From HK1 sp965204915 (GTDB lineage: Bacteria > Pseudomonadota > Gammaproteobacteria > HK1), in contig OZ242023.1 in NCBI GenBank assembly GCA_965204915.1, positions 3,224,001-3,288,000 on the forward strand: a stretch of DNA of 64,000 nt, in the 5' to 3' direction. Positions 1-8,537 of this stretch are shown piece after piece; position 1 is the first letter of the stretch; each line of letters begins with the position of its first letter. The notes beneath the pieces are model-generated. The model was given only the letters and a program-made list of their open reading frames with translations. It did not search any database and was not told the origin of the DNA. The position numbers and the translations under genes are program-made.

Positions 1-1721
1 TCCGTCGCCTCCTCGATGACCTTCCAATGATCGGGGAGCCGCGGCATGGCCGCGAGCAGCGCGTCGCCGACGAAGCCGCGCGGGGCGAGCGCCTTCCAGT
101 CGGGGGCGAAGCGGAACCTGCCGTCCGGATGGGCGAAGCCGCCGAGGTAGTGCGAATCGTCGAAGTCCGGCTGGCAGTCGAACCAGCGCTCCGCTTCGAG
201 CCGGTCCAGCCCGTCCCAGCCCGAGGCGCGCAGGGTGTGGTCGATGAGCTCGCGCGGGGTCATCCCGAACCCCGGGTGCTCGGCCCCCAGCCGCTCGGCC
301 AGCGCGCAGACCACCTCGTGGTTGGAGCGGCATTCGCCGGGCGGCTCCACGATCTTCGGGCCGAGGATGATGTGCTGGTGGCCGCCGGACTGGTACACGT
401 CGTCGTGCTCCAGGAACATCGTGGCCGGCAGCACCACGTCCGCCACCGCCGCCGTCTCGGTCATGAACTGCTCGTGCACGCAGACGAACAGGTCTTCACG
501 GGCGAACCCCCGGTGCACCCGCGCGAACTCCGGCGCGACCACCATCGGGTTCGTGTTCTGGATGAACAGCGCGGTCACCGGCGGGCCGCCGCCGAGGTCG
601 CGCGGGTCGCCGTCGAGGATCGGGCCGATGCGCGACTGGTCGAAGATCCGGATGGAAGGGTCGATCGCGTCGTGCCCTTCGATCATCGACTTGTCCCAGT
701 GGTAGATCGCGCCGTTGCTGTGGAACGCGCCGCCGCCCTCGTGCCGCCACGCGCCGGTCACCGCCGCGATGGAGAGCGCCGCATGCATGTTCACCGCGCC
801 GTTGCGCTGCCGGCAGAAGCCGTAGCCGAGGCGGAGGTAGGTGCGCGGGGTGGTCCCGATCATCCGGGCCAGGGTCTCGATGGTGTCCGCCGGCGCCCCG
901 GTGATGCGCGCCGCCCATTCGGGCGAGCGGTCCGCGAGGTGGCGCTCCAGCGCCTCGGGGCAGTCGGTGTAGCGCGCGAGGTAGTCGCGGTCCGCGTGCC
1001 CGTCGCGGAAGAGGACGTGCATCACCGCGCAGGCGAGCGCGCCGTCGGTGCCGGGGCGCACGCAGACGAACAGGTCCGCCTGCTTCGCGGTGGCGTTGCG
1101 GTAGGTGTCGATCACCACGATCGGCGCCTTGCGCGTGCGCCGCGCCTCCAGCGCGTGGGTCATCACGTTGACCTGGGTGGCCGCCGCGTTGGTGCCCCAG
1201 ACGACCACCAGATCGGATTGCGCCATCTCGCGCGGGTCGCTGCCCGCGAGCCTTCCGGTGCCGGCGATGAACCCGTTCCAGGCCAGGGTGACGCAGATGG
1301 TCGAGTACTGCCCGGAGTAGCGCTTGACGTGGCGCAGGCGGTTGATCCCGTCGCGCATCACCAGGCCCATGGTCCCGGCGTAGTAGTAGGGCCACACCGC
1401 CTCCGGGCCGTGGCGCTGCTCGGCCTTGAGCAGCGACTCGGCCACGAGGTCCAGCGCATCGTCCCACGACACCGGCGCGAAGCCGTCGGCGGAGCCCTTC
1501 CCGCCGGTGCGGCGCAACGGGGTGGTCAGGCGATCGGGGTGGTGGATGCGCTCGGCGTAGCGCGCGACCTTGCTGCACACGACGCCGGCGGTATAGGTGT
1601 TGTCCCGCGCCCCGCGCACCTTGCCGATGAGCCGGTCGCCGAGCCGCTCGACTTCGAGCGCGCAGGTGGACGGGCAGTCGTGGGGGCAGGCGCTGTATCG
1701 AATCTCCGGCTGTGCGGCCAT
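1..1721 (-). CDS. Molybdopterin-dependent oxidoreductase (DMSO reductase family), 3' end outside window
   Basis: About 573 codons are visible, reading from an ATG at 1719-1721 to the left edge of the window, so the C-terminus is missing. The protein opens with a [4Fe-4S] cysteine cluster motif, CPHDCPSTC at about residues 12-20 plus a further Cys in GVVCSK. The long molybdopterin-binding domain follows, with segments such as VVWGTNAAATQVN and FIQNTNPMV. These features place it in the formate dehydrogenase/DMSO reductase superfamily, which uses bis-MGD for redox reactions. No Tat signal is seen before the cluster, so a cytoplasmic enzyme is likely. The substrate cannot be told from sequence. 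It is transcribed leftward and separated from the DUF418 gene by about 475 bp. Confidence 0.88.
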   Translation of the reverse strand, partial: MAAQPEIRYSACPHDCPSTCALEVERLGDRLIGKVRGARDNTYTAGVVCSKVARYAERIHHPDRLTTPLRRTGGKGSADGFAPVSWDDALDLVAESLLKAEQRHGPEAVWPYYYAGTMGLVMRDGINRLRHVKRYSGQYSTICVTLAWNGFIAGTGRLAGSDPREMAQSDLVVVWGTNAAATQVNVMTHALEARRTRKAPIVVIDTYRNATAKQADLFVCVRPGTDGALACAVMHVLFRDGHADRDYLARYTDCPEALERHLADRSPEWAARITGAPADTIETLARMIGTTPRTYLRLGYGFCRQRNGAVNMHAALSIAAVTGAWRHEGGGAFHSNGAIYHWDKSMIEGHDAIDPSIRIFDQSRIGPILDGDPRDLGGGPPVTALFIQNTNPMVVAPEFARVHRGFAREDLFVCVHEQFMTETAAVADVVLPATMFLEHDDVYQSGGHQHIILGPKIVEPPGECRSNHEVVCALAERLGAEHPGFGMTPRELIDHTLRASGWDGLDRLEAERWFDCQPDFDDSHYLGGFAHPDGRFRFAPDWKALAPRGFVGDALLAAMPRLPDHWKVIEEAT

Positions 1722-2196
1722 CGTCGGTGCTCCTTCGAATGTACCGGCGGCTCGGCGCCGTATCGTCGACCCTCCCCGAGCGTGGGTCGCCGAGCAGGAC
1801 GATTCACGTCATACACCAGCGCGGTGCAAATGAACAGCAGGGAACCTCCTGCTCCGAGGGGGCGACCGCTGGCGCGATCGCTTGGCGATTCCGCTGTGCG
1901 GAATCGCGGATGGACGGTGAACCCGTCTTGTTCGTGGCGGGTCGGGGAATGCCGAACGAAGTGTACATAACTCGTTGATTTCATGCAGGCTGATCGGGAA
2001 CCCGGGTTTTGGCGCCATACCCTTCGATTGCGTGGCGGACGTCGTGGCGGGAATACCGGAAGTGGACCCCGATGATTGGACAGGCAGATACGTGCCCCTC
2101 CGCCCCCTGTGGTTCCCCGCTTCACGCTGCCTTCGGTCATGAATCGCTGCCAGCATACGTGGACGGCCCGGGCATCGGCGGGGTGCGACCGCCGGC
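1722..2196. other. 475-bp intergenic region with a perfect hairpin at 1885-1907
   Basis: No gene is supported here. A perfect 10-bp inverted repeat (GCGATTCCGC, loop TGT, GCGGAATCGC) lies at 1885-1907. It has no T-tract on either strand, so it is not a classical terminator. It lies upstream of the leftward oxidoreductase gene and downstream of the leftward DUF418 gene. It could be an operator or an mRNA structure. Confidence 0.45.
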
Positions 2197-3453
2197 TCAC
2201 GTGGACGGTCCGGGCGCCGGCGTTCTCCGCAACGGCGGACGCACGCCATAGGTGAGCCATCGCCAGGCCCACTCGGCCGGTCCGAAGCGGAAGCGGCGCA
2301 GCCAGAGCGGCGAGGCGACGAGCTGCACCGCCCACACCGCGGCCACCACGCCGGTCTGCCCGACGCGATCCACGGACCCGAACCAGCCGAGGCCATGGCC
2401 GTAGAAGATCGTGGTGCAGAGGACCGTTTGCAGCAGGTAGTTGGTCAGCGCCGTCCGGCCCACGGCCGCCAACGGACGGGTCAGGCCGCAAAGCGCCGCC
2501 GTCCGGCAGGCCAGCATGACCACGCCGACATGGGCGAGGCCGACCGCGATGCTTGGCCAGTAGAGGAGCTGCGCACCCACGAAGAACGACCAGACCGGCC
2601 ATCCGTACGCGAAATCGAGGGCGATGCCCCAGGCCTGGAGCGGAAGGCCGACCGCGACCCCCGCCGCGATCAGCGCCGCGTAGAAGCGCGCCGGACGTTG
2701 CGCGCCGAACACGCCGTACCGGAAGAGCGCCATCCCGATCAGCATGAGCCCCCCGGCACGCCATACCCCCCACGCCGCCAGGATGTACGTCTCGAACTCG
2801 AGCGCCCCCGCCGACCGGACGGGCTGCTGGTCGAGCCAGCCGCCGCGCCAGGCGGCGAGCTCCTCCTCGATCCTCGCCGGCGGCGGCTGCCACGTGCCGG
2901 CCGTGAACTCCACGCGCTCGGCCTCCGGCCAGTACGGAAACGACACGCCGGAGGCGACGGAATACGCCGACCCCACCGCGAGCAGTCCCGCTCCCAGCAC
3001 CAACAGCCGCCCCGGCGGCTGCCGGCGCAACGGGTAGACCAGCATCCCGCAGACGGCGTAGAGGAAGAGGACGTCGCCGGGCCAGAGGAGGTGGGCATGG
3101 AGCAGACCGATGACCAGCAGCCATCCCATCCGGCGGTAGTGCACCCGGCGGGCGTCGCCGCGCGCCTCGGCCCGTCCCGCCATCAGGACGATGCCCGCGC
3201 CGAAGAGCATCGAGAAGATCGTCATGAACTTCTGGTCGGCCAGCATCCGGCCCGCCACCCAGACGTAGAGGTTCGCCCCTTCGAGGTCGCCGTAGGCGGT
3301 CGGATTGAAGTACGCCGCCTGGGGCATCGAGAACGACTGGACGTTCATGAGGAGGATGCCGAGCAGCGCGACGCCGCGCAGGACGTCGATCGCGTCGATG
3401 CGCGCGGTCTCGGCAACGGGGCCGGTGTTCCGGCCCTCGGGGGGATCGGTCAT
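2197..3453 (-). CDS. DUF418 domain membrane protein (YeiB-like)
   Basis: The 418-residue product starts with a short polar leader and then the conserved first segment IDVLRGVALLGILLMNVQSF. About eight to ten hydrophobic segments follow. The C-terminal half contains the DUF418 signature region (GRTALTNYLLQTVLCTTIFYG), and the sequence ends with LWLRRFRFGPAEWAWRWLTYG, typical of the family. DUF418/YeiB proteins are inner-membrane proteins, suspected transporters or acyltransferase-like proteins of unproven function. The start at 3451-3453 was chosen because the upstream extension is in the frame of neighbouring shadow sequence and lacks family similarity. It is 59 bp downstream of hyuB and in the same direction, so it may be read with the hyu genes. 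Confidence 0.85.
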   Translation of the reverse strand: MTDPPEGRNTGPVAETARIDAIDVLRGVALLGILLMNVQSFSMPQAAYFNPTAYGDLEGANLYVWVAGRMLADQKFMTIFSMLFGAGIVLMAGRAEARGDARRVHYRRMGWLLVIGLLHAHLLWPGDVLFLYAVCGMLVYPLRRQPPGRLLVLGAGLLAVGSAYSVASGVSFPYWPEAERVEFTAGTWQPPPARIEEELAAWRGGWLDQQPVRSAGALEFETYILAAWGVWRAGGLMLIGMALFRYGVFGAQRPARFYAALIAAGVAVGLPLQAWGIALDFAYGWPVWSFFVGAQLLYWPSIAVGLAHVGVVMLACRTAALCGLTRPLAAVGRTALTNYLLQTVLCTTIFYGHGLGWFGSVDRVGQTGVVAAVWAVQLVASPLWLRRFRFGPAEWAWRWLTYGVRPPLRRTPAPGPST

Positions 3454-3512
3454 GTGGCTCCGGCGGTTGCGGGTCTTGCTCCGGTGTGCGGGCGCCTTGT
3501 CCCTGCGCTGCC

Positions 3513-5288
3513 TCAGTCCGCCGCCCCCGTCTGCCGCCGTGCCCGCAAGCGAACCGTCGCCTCCGCATCCACCTGCCGGCCGCCGGGGACCAGCACCACG
3601 CCGTAGTGCTCGCGCGCAGCTTCCGCGGACACCACGCCGTCGCGCACGTCGCGCAGCACCCGTTCGGGATCGCGGTCGAGCGGGTCTCCGAACCCGCCGC
3701 CTCCCGGCGACGAGACCACCAGCCGCGCCGGCCCGAGCTCGCGCAGTCCGAACTTCGGGGCCTCGAAATCCGGCCCGTCCTCCGGATACACGTGCATCTC
3801 GCCGCCTTCCCCGTCCCGCCCCGACGCGGCCCCGTAGCCGCTGCGGTAGCGCAGCCCCTCGCCCCGGAACGACCACGTGCCCTCGGTGTGGACGTCGATC
3901 TCGTACTCGGCGCCGGTGCCCCCGCGCCAGGCTCCCGGCCCTCCCCCGTCGCACCGGAACTCGCAACGCCGGTAGCGCACCGGGTAGAGCTGCTCGTAGA
4001 CCTCCAGGCTCGGCATCACCAGGCCGCCCAGGGTGCACAGGTGGCCGATCTGGTTGAAGCCGTCCCTTCCGTCCACCGCCCCGGCCCCGGCCGCCGCGAG
4101 GCCGTGGTAGAGCACGTAGCGCCGCCCGTCCCCGTGCCGCCCGGTGGTGATGCCGAAGACGTTCTTCGCCCAGCCCGCGCAGGCGCGCTCGGGGCTGGCC
4201 GCGCCCAGCGCCTTCCAGCAGGCGTGGATGATCTCGTGGGCGATGAACACGGTGCACATGGTGGTGGCCGCGCCCTCGGTGGCGTTGACGATGCTGCCCT
4301 CGGGGGCGATCAGCTCCAGGGCGCGGAAGGTGCCCTCGTTGCGCGGGACGTCGGGCTCGAAGAACGACGCGAACGCGGTGTAGACGCTGGAGCAGGTGTT
4401 GGCCCAGGTGCTGTTCTTGAAGCCGCGGATCTGGGGGCTGGATCCGCCCAGGTCCACCCGGGCGCGGTCGCCCGCGATGGTGATGCGCGCCCGCACCGCG
4501 ACGTCGCAGGACTCGAAGCAGTCGTTGTCGGAGTGGTCGGCGCCCTCGTAGACCCCGTCCGGCAGGGCCGCGAGGGCCGCGCGCATCCGCCGCTCGGCGT
4601 GGTCGAGGATGCCGTCGAAGAGGGCCAGCGCCCCATCGACGGACACCTCTTCCGCGAACTCCGCCACGCGCTCGGCGCCGATCCGGGTCGCGCCGAGCAT
4701 GGCGCGCAAGTCGCCGTCCTGGAGCTCCGGGGTGCGCGAGTTGGCGAGCAGCAGCCGCCACAGGTCGCGGCGGACCTCGCCGCGGGCGACGAGCTTCATG
4801 GCGGGGAGCCGCACCCCTTCCTGCCAGGTGTCGCGCGCGAGCGGGTTGTAGGTGCCGGGGGCGCCGCCGCCGATGTCGGACTGGTGCGCCCGGTTGCAGA
4901 CGAAGGCGACCAGCCGCCCGCCGGCGAACACGGGACGGGCGATCACCCAGTCCGGCAGGTGGTTGCCGCCGGCCTGCCACGGGTCGTTGAGCACGAAGAC
5001 GTCGCCGGGCTCGATCTCGCCCGCGAAGTCGCGCAGCACCGCGCGCACCGCGAAGCCGCCGCCGCCGGAATGGATGGGGATCCCGTCCGCCTGGGAGACC
5101 AGCCAGCCGTCCGCTCCGCACACGAAGCAGGTGAAGTCGTGGGCCTGGCTGAAGATGGGGCTGCGCGCGGTGCGCACCATCACGTCGCCCATCTGCCGGG
5201 TGACGTAGTCCAGGCGGTTCTGGGTGAGGGCGAGCTGGACCGGGTCGAGGGCGGCCGGGTCGCCGGAGGTCGAAGGAGGAGCGGCCAT
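3513..5288 (-). CDS. hyuB: Hydantoinase B/oxoprolinase subunit (HyuB)
   Basis: A 591-residue protein of the hydantoinase B/oxoprolinase family (usual length about 520-590). Family blocks are visible in order: VQLALTQNRLDYVTRQMGDVM near the N-terminus, the region around DIGGGAPGTY, the block ending VFIAHEIIHACWKAL, and a C-terminal stretch with VVSSPGGGGFGDPLDRDPE. With HyuA it forms an ATP-dependent ring-opening enzyme acting on 5-oxoproline, N-methylhydantoin or related cyclic amides; the actual substrate is unknown. Its ATG overlaps the stop codon of higA (TGATG), so translation is coupled to the antitoxin. The partner hyuA lies upstream but is separated from it by higBA and a palindromic repeat. 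Confidence 0.9.
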   Translation of the reverse strand: MAAPPSTSGDPAALDPVQLALTQNRLDYVTRQMGDVMVRTARSPIFSQAHDFTCFVCGADGWLVSQADGIPIHSGGGGFAVRAVLRDFAGEIEPGDVFVLNDPWQAGGNHLPDWVIARPVFAGGRLVAFVCNRAHQSDIGGGAPGTYNPLARDTWQEGVRLPAMKLVARGEVRRDLWRLLLANSRTPELQDGDLRAMLGATRIGAERVAEFAEEVSVDGALALFDGILDHAERRMRAALAALPDGVYEGADHSDNDCFESCDVAVRARITIAGDRARVDLGGSSPQIRGFKNSTWANTCSSVYTAFASFFEPDVPRNEGTFRALELIAPEGSIVNATEGAATTMCTVFIAHEIIHACWKALGAASPERACAGWAKNVFGITTGRHGDGRRYVLYHGLAAAGAGAVDGRDGFNQIGHLCTLGGLVMPSLEVYEQLYPVRYRRCEFRCDGGGPGAWRGGTGAEYEIDVHTEGTWSFRGEGLRYRSGYGAASGRDGEGGEMHVYPEDGPDFEAPKFGLRELGPARLVVSSPGGGGFGDPLDRDPERVLRDVRDGVVSAEAAREHYGVVLVPGGRQVDAEATVRLRARRQTGAAD

Positions 5289-5596
5289 CAGCTTGCCGGT
5301 TCGTAGCGTTGGACGTCGACTTCACCGGCGCGGGCACGCATCCGGGAGGCATCGTGCCAAGCCTGCATTCGCAGCAGCACGTCCATGCTTACGCCGAATG
5401 CCTTCTCGATGCGCAACGCCATCTCCGGCGACAGGGCGGCCTTGCCGTTCAGCAGGGTCGAAAGCGTCGCCCGGCGAACTCCCAGAATCCCGGCTGCTTT
5501 CGTCACGTTCAGCCCCAACTCCTCGACGATCTCCGTGCGAATGAAGTCTCCCGGATGCGAAGGGGTCATGCCCACCTTGACGCCGTTGACAGCCAT
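5288..5596 (-). CDS. higA: HigA-type antitoxin (XRE family)
   Basis: The 102-residue product has the HigA/VapI signature: SHPGDFIRTEIVEELGLNV, then a helix-turn-helix in which the recognition portion reads GVRRATLSTLLNGKAALSPE, then the IEKAFGVSMDVLLRMQ region that follows it. It should bind its own promoter and neutralise the HigB RNase. The ATG at 5594-5596 overlaps the stop codon of the upstream toxin reading frame, and the stop overlaps the hyuB start. A second in-frame ATG eight codons later would also work. Because the toxin upstream is frameshifted, this antitoxin may now be an orphan. Confidence 0.88.
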   Translation of the reverse strand: MAVNGVKVGMTPSHPGDFIRTEIVEELGLNVTKAAGILGVRRATLSTLLNGKAALSPEMALRIEKAFGVSMDVLLRMQAWHDASRMRARAGEVDVQRYEPAS

Positions 5597-5885
5597 CAGT
5601 GGTAGTCCTCCAGGTTCAAGCGGTCGATGCAGCCGTCCTCTTCCTCGAACGTGATCCGCCAATGGCCGGATACCGAAACGCTCCATTCGTTCCGGCGATC
5701 GCCCGAGAGCCGGTAGACGCGCCAGCCGCGAGGCGCATCGCAACGAAGCGGTCCGGTTCCCGGGCCAGGATCAGGGCGGTCAGGATCTTGCGCACCCTGT
5801 CGATCAGGCCGGGCTGCAGGAACCGGGGGTCGTCGTCCTCTATCAGCCGGCGCAATCCCCTGTGGCGGACGGAGCGGATGATCAT
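5596..5885 (-). pseudogene. higB: HigB-type toxin (RelE fold), frameshifted
   Basis: The N-terminal half reads MIIRSVRHRGLRRLIEDDDP and continues as a normal HigB up to about codon 50. The C-terminal half, GWRVYRLSGDRRNEWSVSVS then GHWRITFEEEDG and the ending LEDYH, lies in another reading frame. The switch falls at about 5725-5735, within ATGCGCCTCGCGG on the minus strand, where a single missing base explains the change. HigB toxins are ribosome-dependent mRNA interferases of about 92 residues, and the two halves together give that length. Either the toxin is inactivated or the sequence has a one-base error. The stop codon overlaps the higA start, as in intact higBA pairs. Confidence 0.82.
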
Positions 5886-5950
5886 ACTGCAGAACGTACG
5901 GCAACACCGTTCACGCTGTCGGAGTCGTCGGAATCTTCGGGACCATCGAA

Positions 5951-6118
5951 CTCAAGTTTCGGGATTCAAAATACCTTGAATCAGGCGATGGATTCCCGCT
6001 TTCGCGGGAATGACGTCATTTCAGCGAGACACGTTACATTTACGCTGGCCGTGGCTGTCTGGCCGTCATTCCCGCGAAAGCGGGAATCCATTTCGGTCAG
6101 CGAATCCCGAAACTTGAG
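5951..6118. repeat. Palindromic MITE-like element, copy 1
   Basis: This 168-bp element is bounded by CTCAAGTTTCGGGATTC and its inverted copy. Inside each end lies a nested hairpin built on GATTCCCGCTTTCGCGGG. The flanks are catcgaa (5944-5950) and tatcgaa (6119-6125), a 7-bp target-site duplication with one mismatch. It carries no gene. The right end overlaps the 3' end of hyuA and supplies its last codons and stop. Confidence 0.88.
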
Positions 6119-8300
6119 TATCGAAGCGTATGAGCAGGTCGCCCGAGGGGAGCACTTCGAGCCGGTCCCCCGGTCCGGCCACCACCGTCGTGGTCCGCTC
6201 CTCGACGAGCAACGGACCTTCGAGCCGGTGGCCGGGACGGAGATCGGAGCCGCGGTAGACGGGGGTGGGCACGAAGCCCCGCGGCTCGCCGCGCGGGCCG
6301 AAGGCGTATACGTCGCGCACGGATGCCGGCTCGGGGGCGGTGTCGCAGGGTTCGGCCCGAAGCGGCTCCAGCCGCGGCAGCGTCCCGATGCCGACGACGC
6401 GCAGCTTGGTGATCTCGACCGTGCTGTCGGGCTGGACGTGGCCGAACCGCCGCTCGTACTCGCGCTCGAACGCGGCGCGGAGCGCCTCCGCTTCCACGCC
6501 CGCGGGTATCTCTGATATCCGGACGTCCCACTGCTGGCCCGCGTAGCGCAGATCGGCTTCGCGCTCGAAGCGCATCGCCTCGGAGCCGAACCCGCCGTCC
6601 CGCAGCCATGTCCGGGCCTCGGCCTCCAGCGCCGCGTACACCTCTTGCGCCTCGCCCGCCGCATCCGCGTCGAGCGGTACGATGAACACCCGGGCGAAGT
6701 CCTGGCCGACGTCCGCGTTGAGCATCCCCAGCGCGCAGAACACCCCCGCGAGCCTCGGCGCCAGCACCCCCCGCGCCCCGAGCCGGCGCCCCACCGCCGC
6801 CCCGTGCATCGGCCCCGCGCCGCCGCCGGCCACGAGCACGAAGCGGGCCGGGTCGCGCCCGCGCTCGGTGCTGATCCGCTCCACCGCCTGCAACAGGTTC
6901 TGCTCGACCAGGCGGATCACGCCGACCGCCGCCTCCTCCACGCCGAGCCCGAGAGGGTCGCCCACCCGCGTACGCAGCGCGGCCCTGGCCCGTTCGAGGT
7001 CGAGCGAGACCGCGCCACCCGCATACGGTCCCGGCGCCAGCCGCCCGAGCACGAGCTGCGCATCGGTCACCGTGGGCTCCTCGCCGCCGCGCCCGTAGGC
7101 GGCGGGTCCGGGAACCGCGCCCGCTCCGCGCGGTCCCGCGAACAGCAGTCCCGCCGCATCCGCGCCGGCGATGGTGCCGCCGCCGGCCCCGACGGTGTTG
7201 ATGTCCACCGACGCCGACACGAGATCGTAGCCGCCGACCTCCAGCCGGTCGGTGATCGCCACCCGCCTGCCCGCGCGCAGCATCACGTCGCAGGACGTGC
7301 CGCCGATCTCCATCGTGATCAGATCGTCGATCCCGGTGGCGGAGGCGAGGGAGTCGAGGGCGCCCACCCCGCCCGCCGGCCCCGACAGCACGAGGTTCAC
7401 CGGACGCACCGCCACCTGCCGGACCGAGATCGCCCGTCCGTTCGATTGCAGCACCAGCAGCTCCGGCCCGAGGCCCAGCGCGCGCAGCCGTTCGTCGAGG
7501 GCGTGCAGGTAGCGCACCACCTTGGGGCCGATGTAGGCGTTGACCACGGTGGTGGATCCGCGCTCGTACTCGCCGATGACCGGCACCACCTCGTGGGAGA
7601 GCGACACCCACTCGAAGCTTGTCCCCGAATGCTTGAATGGGGGGCCTGTCCCCGAATGCTTGAATCGGGGGCCCGCCCCCGAGTGACGGGATCGGGGACC
7701 GCCCCGCCCGCGCAGCACCTCGGCGCAGCGGCGCTCGTGGGCGCCGTTCTCGAAGCTGTGCAGCAGGCAGACCGCGATCGACTCCACTCCCTCGGCCCGG
7801 AACGTCTCGATCGCGGCGTCGAGGTCGGCCTCGTCGAGCGGCTCGACCTCCACGCCGCGGGCGTCGATGCGTCCGCCGACCGGCAGGCGCAGGTAGCGCG
7901 GCACCAGCACCGGCGGGTACGGGGGGCGGTGGTCGAAGGGGTCCGCCCGGAAGCCGCGCCGGACCTCCAGGAAGTCCCGGAAGCCGCGGGTGACGAGCAT
8001 CCCGACCCGCGCCCCGCTGCCCTCCAGCACGGTGTTGGTGGCGACGGTGGAGCCGTGCAGGAACAGTGCGCAACCCGCCAGCAGGTCTTCGATGCGCGCC
8101 CCGAAGGATCGGGCGGCGTGCTCCAGTGCGTCGAGCACCCCGCGGCTCGGATCGGCGGGCACCGAGGACACCTTGAAGACGTGGAAGCGGCCGCCGGCAT
8201 CCACCAGCACCATGTCGGTGAAGGTGCCCCCGACGTCGACGGCGATCCGCCAGGGCGACGCCGGAAGAAGTCGGGAAGCGGCGAGTGGATCGGATCGCAT
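6066..8300 (-). CDS. hyuA: Hydantoinase A/oxoprolinase subunit (HyuA) with repeat insertion
   Basis: A 744-residue protein, longer than the usual roughly 690. The N-terminal nucleotide-binding motif is AVDVGGTFTDMVLVD, at about residues 19-33. Later family blocks include LVLSGPAGGVGAL, MEIGGTSCDVML, the glycine-rich INTVGAGGGTIA and VAGGGAGPMHG. It is the ATP-binding half of the HyuAB ring-opening enzyme. Two oddities are visible. A three-unit, 9-residue repeat (units like RFKHSGTGP) interrupts the protein at about residues 200-230. The last 18 or so residues (QVSGFADRNGFPLSRE) are encoded by the palindromic element at 5951-6118. The ATG at 8298-8300 was chosen because the VGGTFTD motif then lies about 20 residues in, as is normal. 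Confidence 0.88.
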   Translation of the reverse strand: MRSDPLAASRLLPASPWRIAVDVGGTFTDMVLVDAGGRFHVFKVSSVPADPSRGVLDALEHAARSFGARIEDLLAGCALFLHGSTVATNTVLEGSGARVGMLVTRGFRDFLEVRRGFRADPFDHRPPYPPVLVPRYLRLPVGGRIDARGVEVEPLDEADLDAAIETFRAEGVESIAVCLLHSFENGAHERRCAEVLRGRGGPRSRHSGAGPRFKHSGTGPPFKHSGTSFEWVSLSHEVVPVIGEYERGSTTVVNAYIGPKVVRYLHALDERLRALGLGPELLVLQSNGRAISVRQVAVRPVNLVLSGPAGGVGALDSLASATGIDDLITMEIGGTSCDVMLRAGRRVAITDRLEVGGYDLVSASVDINTVGAGGGTIAGADAAGLLFAGPRGAGAVPGPAAYGRGGEEPTVTDAQLVLGRLAPGPYAGGAVSLDLERARAALRTRVGDPLGLGVEEAAVGVIRLVEQNLLQAVERISTERGRDPARFVLVAGGGAGPMHGAAVGRRLGARGVLAPRLAGVFCALGMLNADVGQDFARVFIVPLDADAAGEAQEVYAALEAEARTWLRDGGFGSEAMRFEREADLRYAGQQWDVRISEIPAGVEAEALRAAFEREYERRFGHVQPDSTVEITKLRVVGIGTLPRLEPLRAEPCDTAPEPASVRDVYAFGPRGEPRGFVPTPVYRGSDLRPGHRLEGPLLVEERTTTVVAGPGDRLEVLPSGDLLIRFDTQVSGFADRNGFPLSRE
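7618..7701. repeat. In-frame 27-bp tandem repeat inside hyuA
   Basis: Three imperfect 27-bp units occur in tandem. Each contains a core such as CCCCGAATGCTTGAATGGGG, which is itself nearly palindromic. They encode three 9-residue units (RSRHSGAGP, RFKHSGTGP, PFKHSGTSF). Flanking protein sequence is ordinary HyuA, so the block looks like an in-frame insertion in a surface loop. Confidence 0.8.
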
Positions 8301-8537
8301 CGTGGCTCGGAAGAACGGCGCTGTCTGCCCGCATACCGGGGTCATCGGCCAGCCGCTCCGGGTCCGCAAGACCGTTCGGTACCCCCCGAGAGCCGTTCGG
8401 CCGTGTCGGCGTCGAACTTCCGCGCCGAGACCGGATTGCGCACCGGCAAATCGTCCGTCCCGCACCCCCGCACGTCAAGCGACCGGTCATCGGCAATCCC
8501 GGCTTCCGCCGGACGCCGCCGCCGTGGCAATTGCCCC

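Noticed and set aside
1885..1907. Perfect hairpin as a terminator
   Set aside because: No T-run on either strand; listed only as a structure of unknown role.
27..1970. 647-codon plus-strand frame opposite the oxidoreductase
   Set aside because: It is an antisense shadow in GC-rich sequence: low-complexity Arg/Ala/Val composition, no domains, and the opposite strand encodes a clear molybdopterin enzyme.
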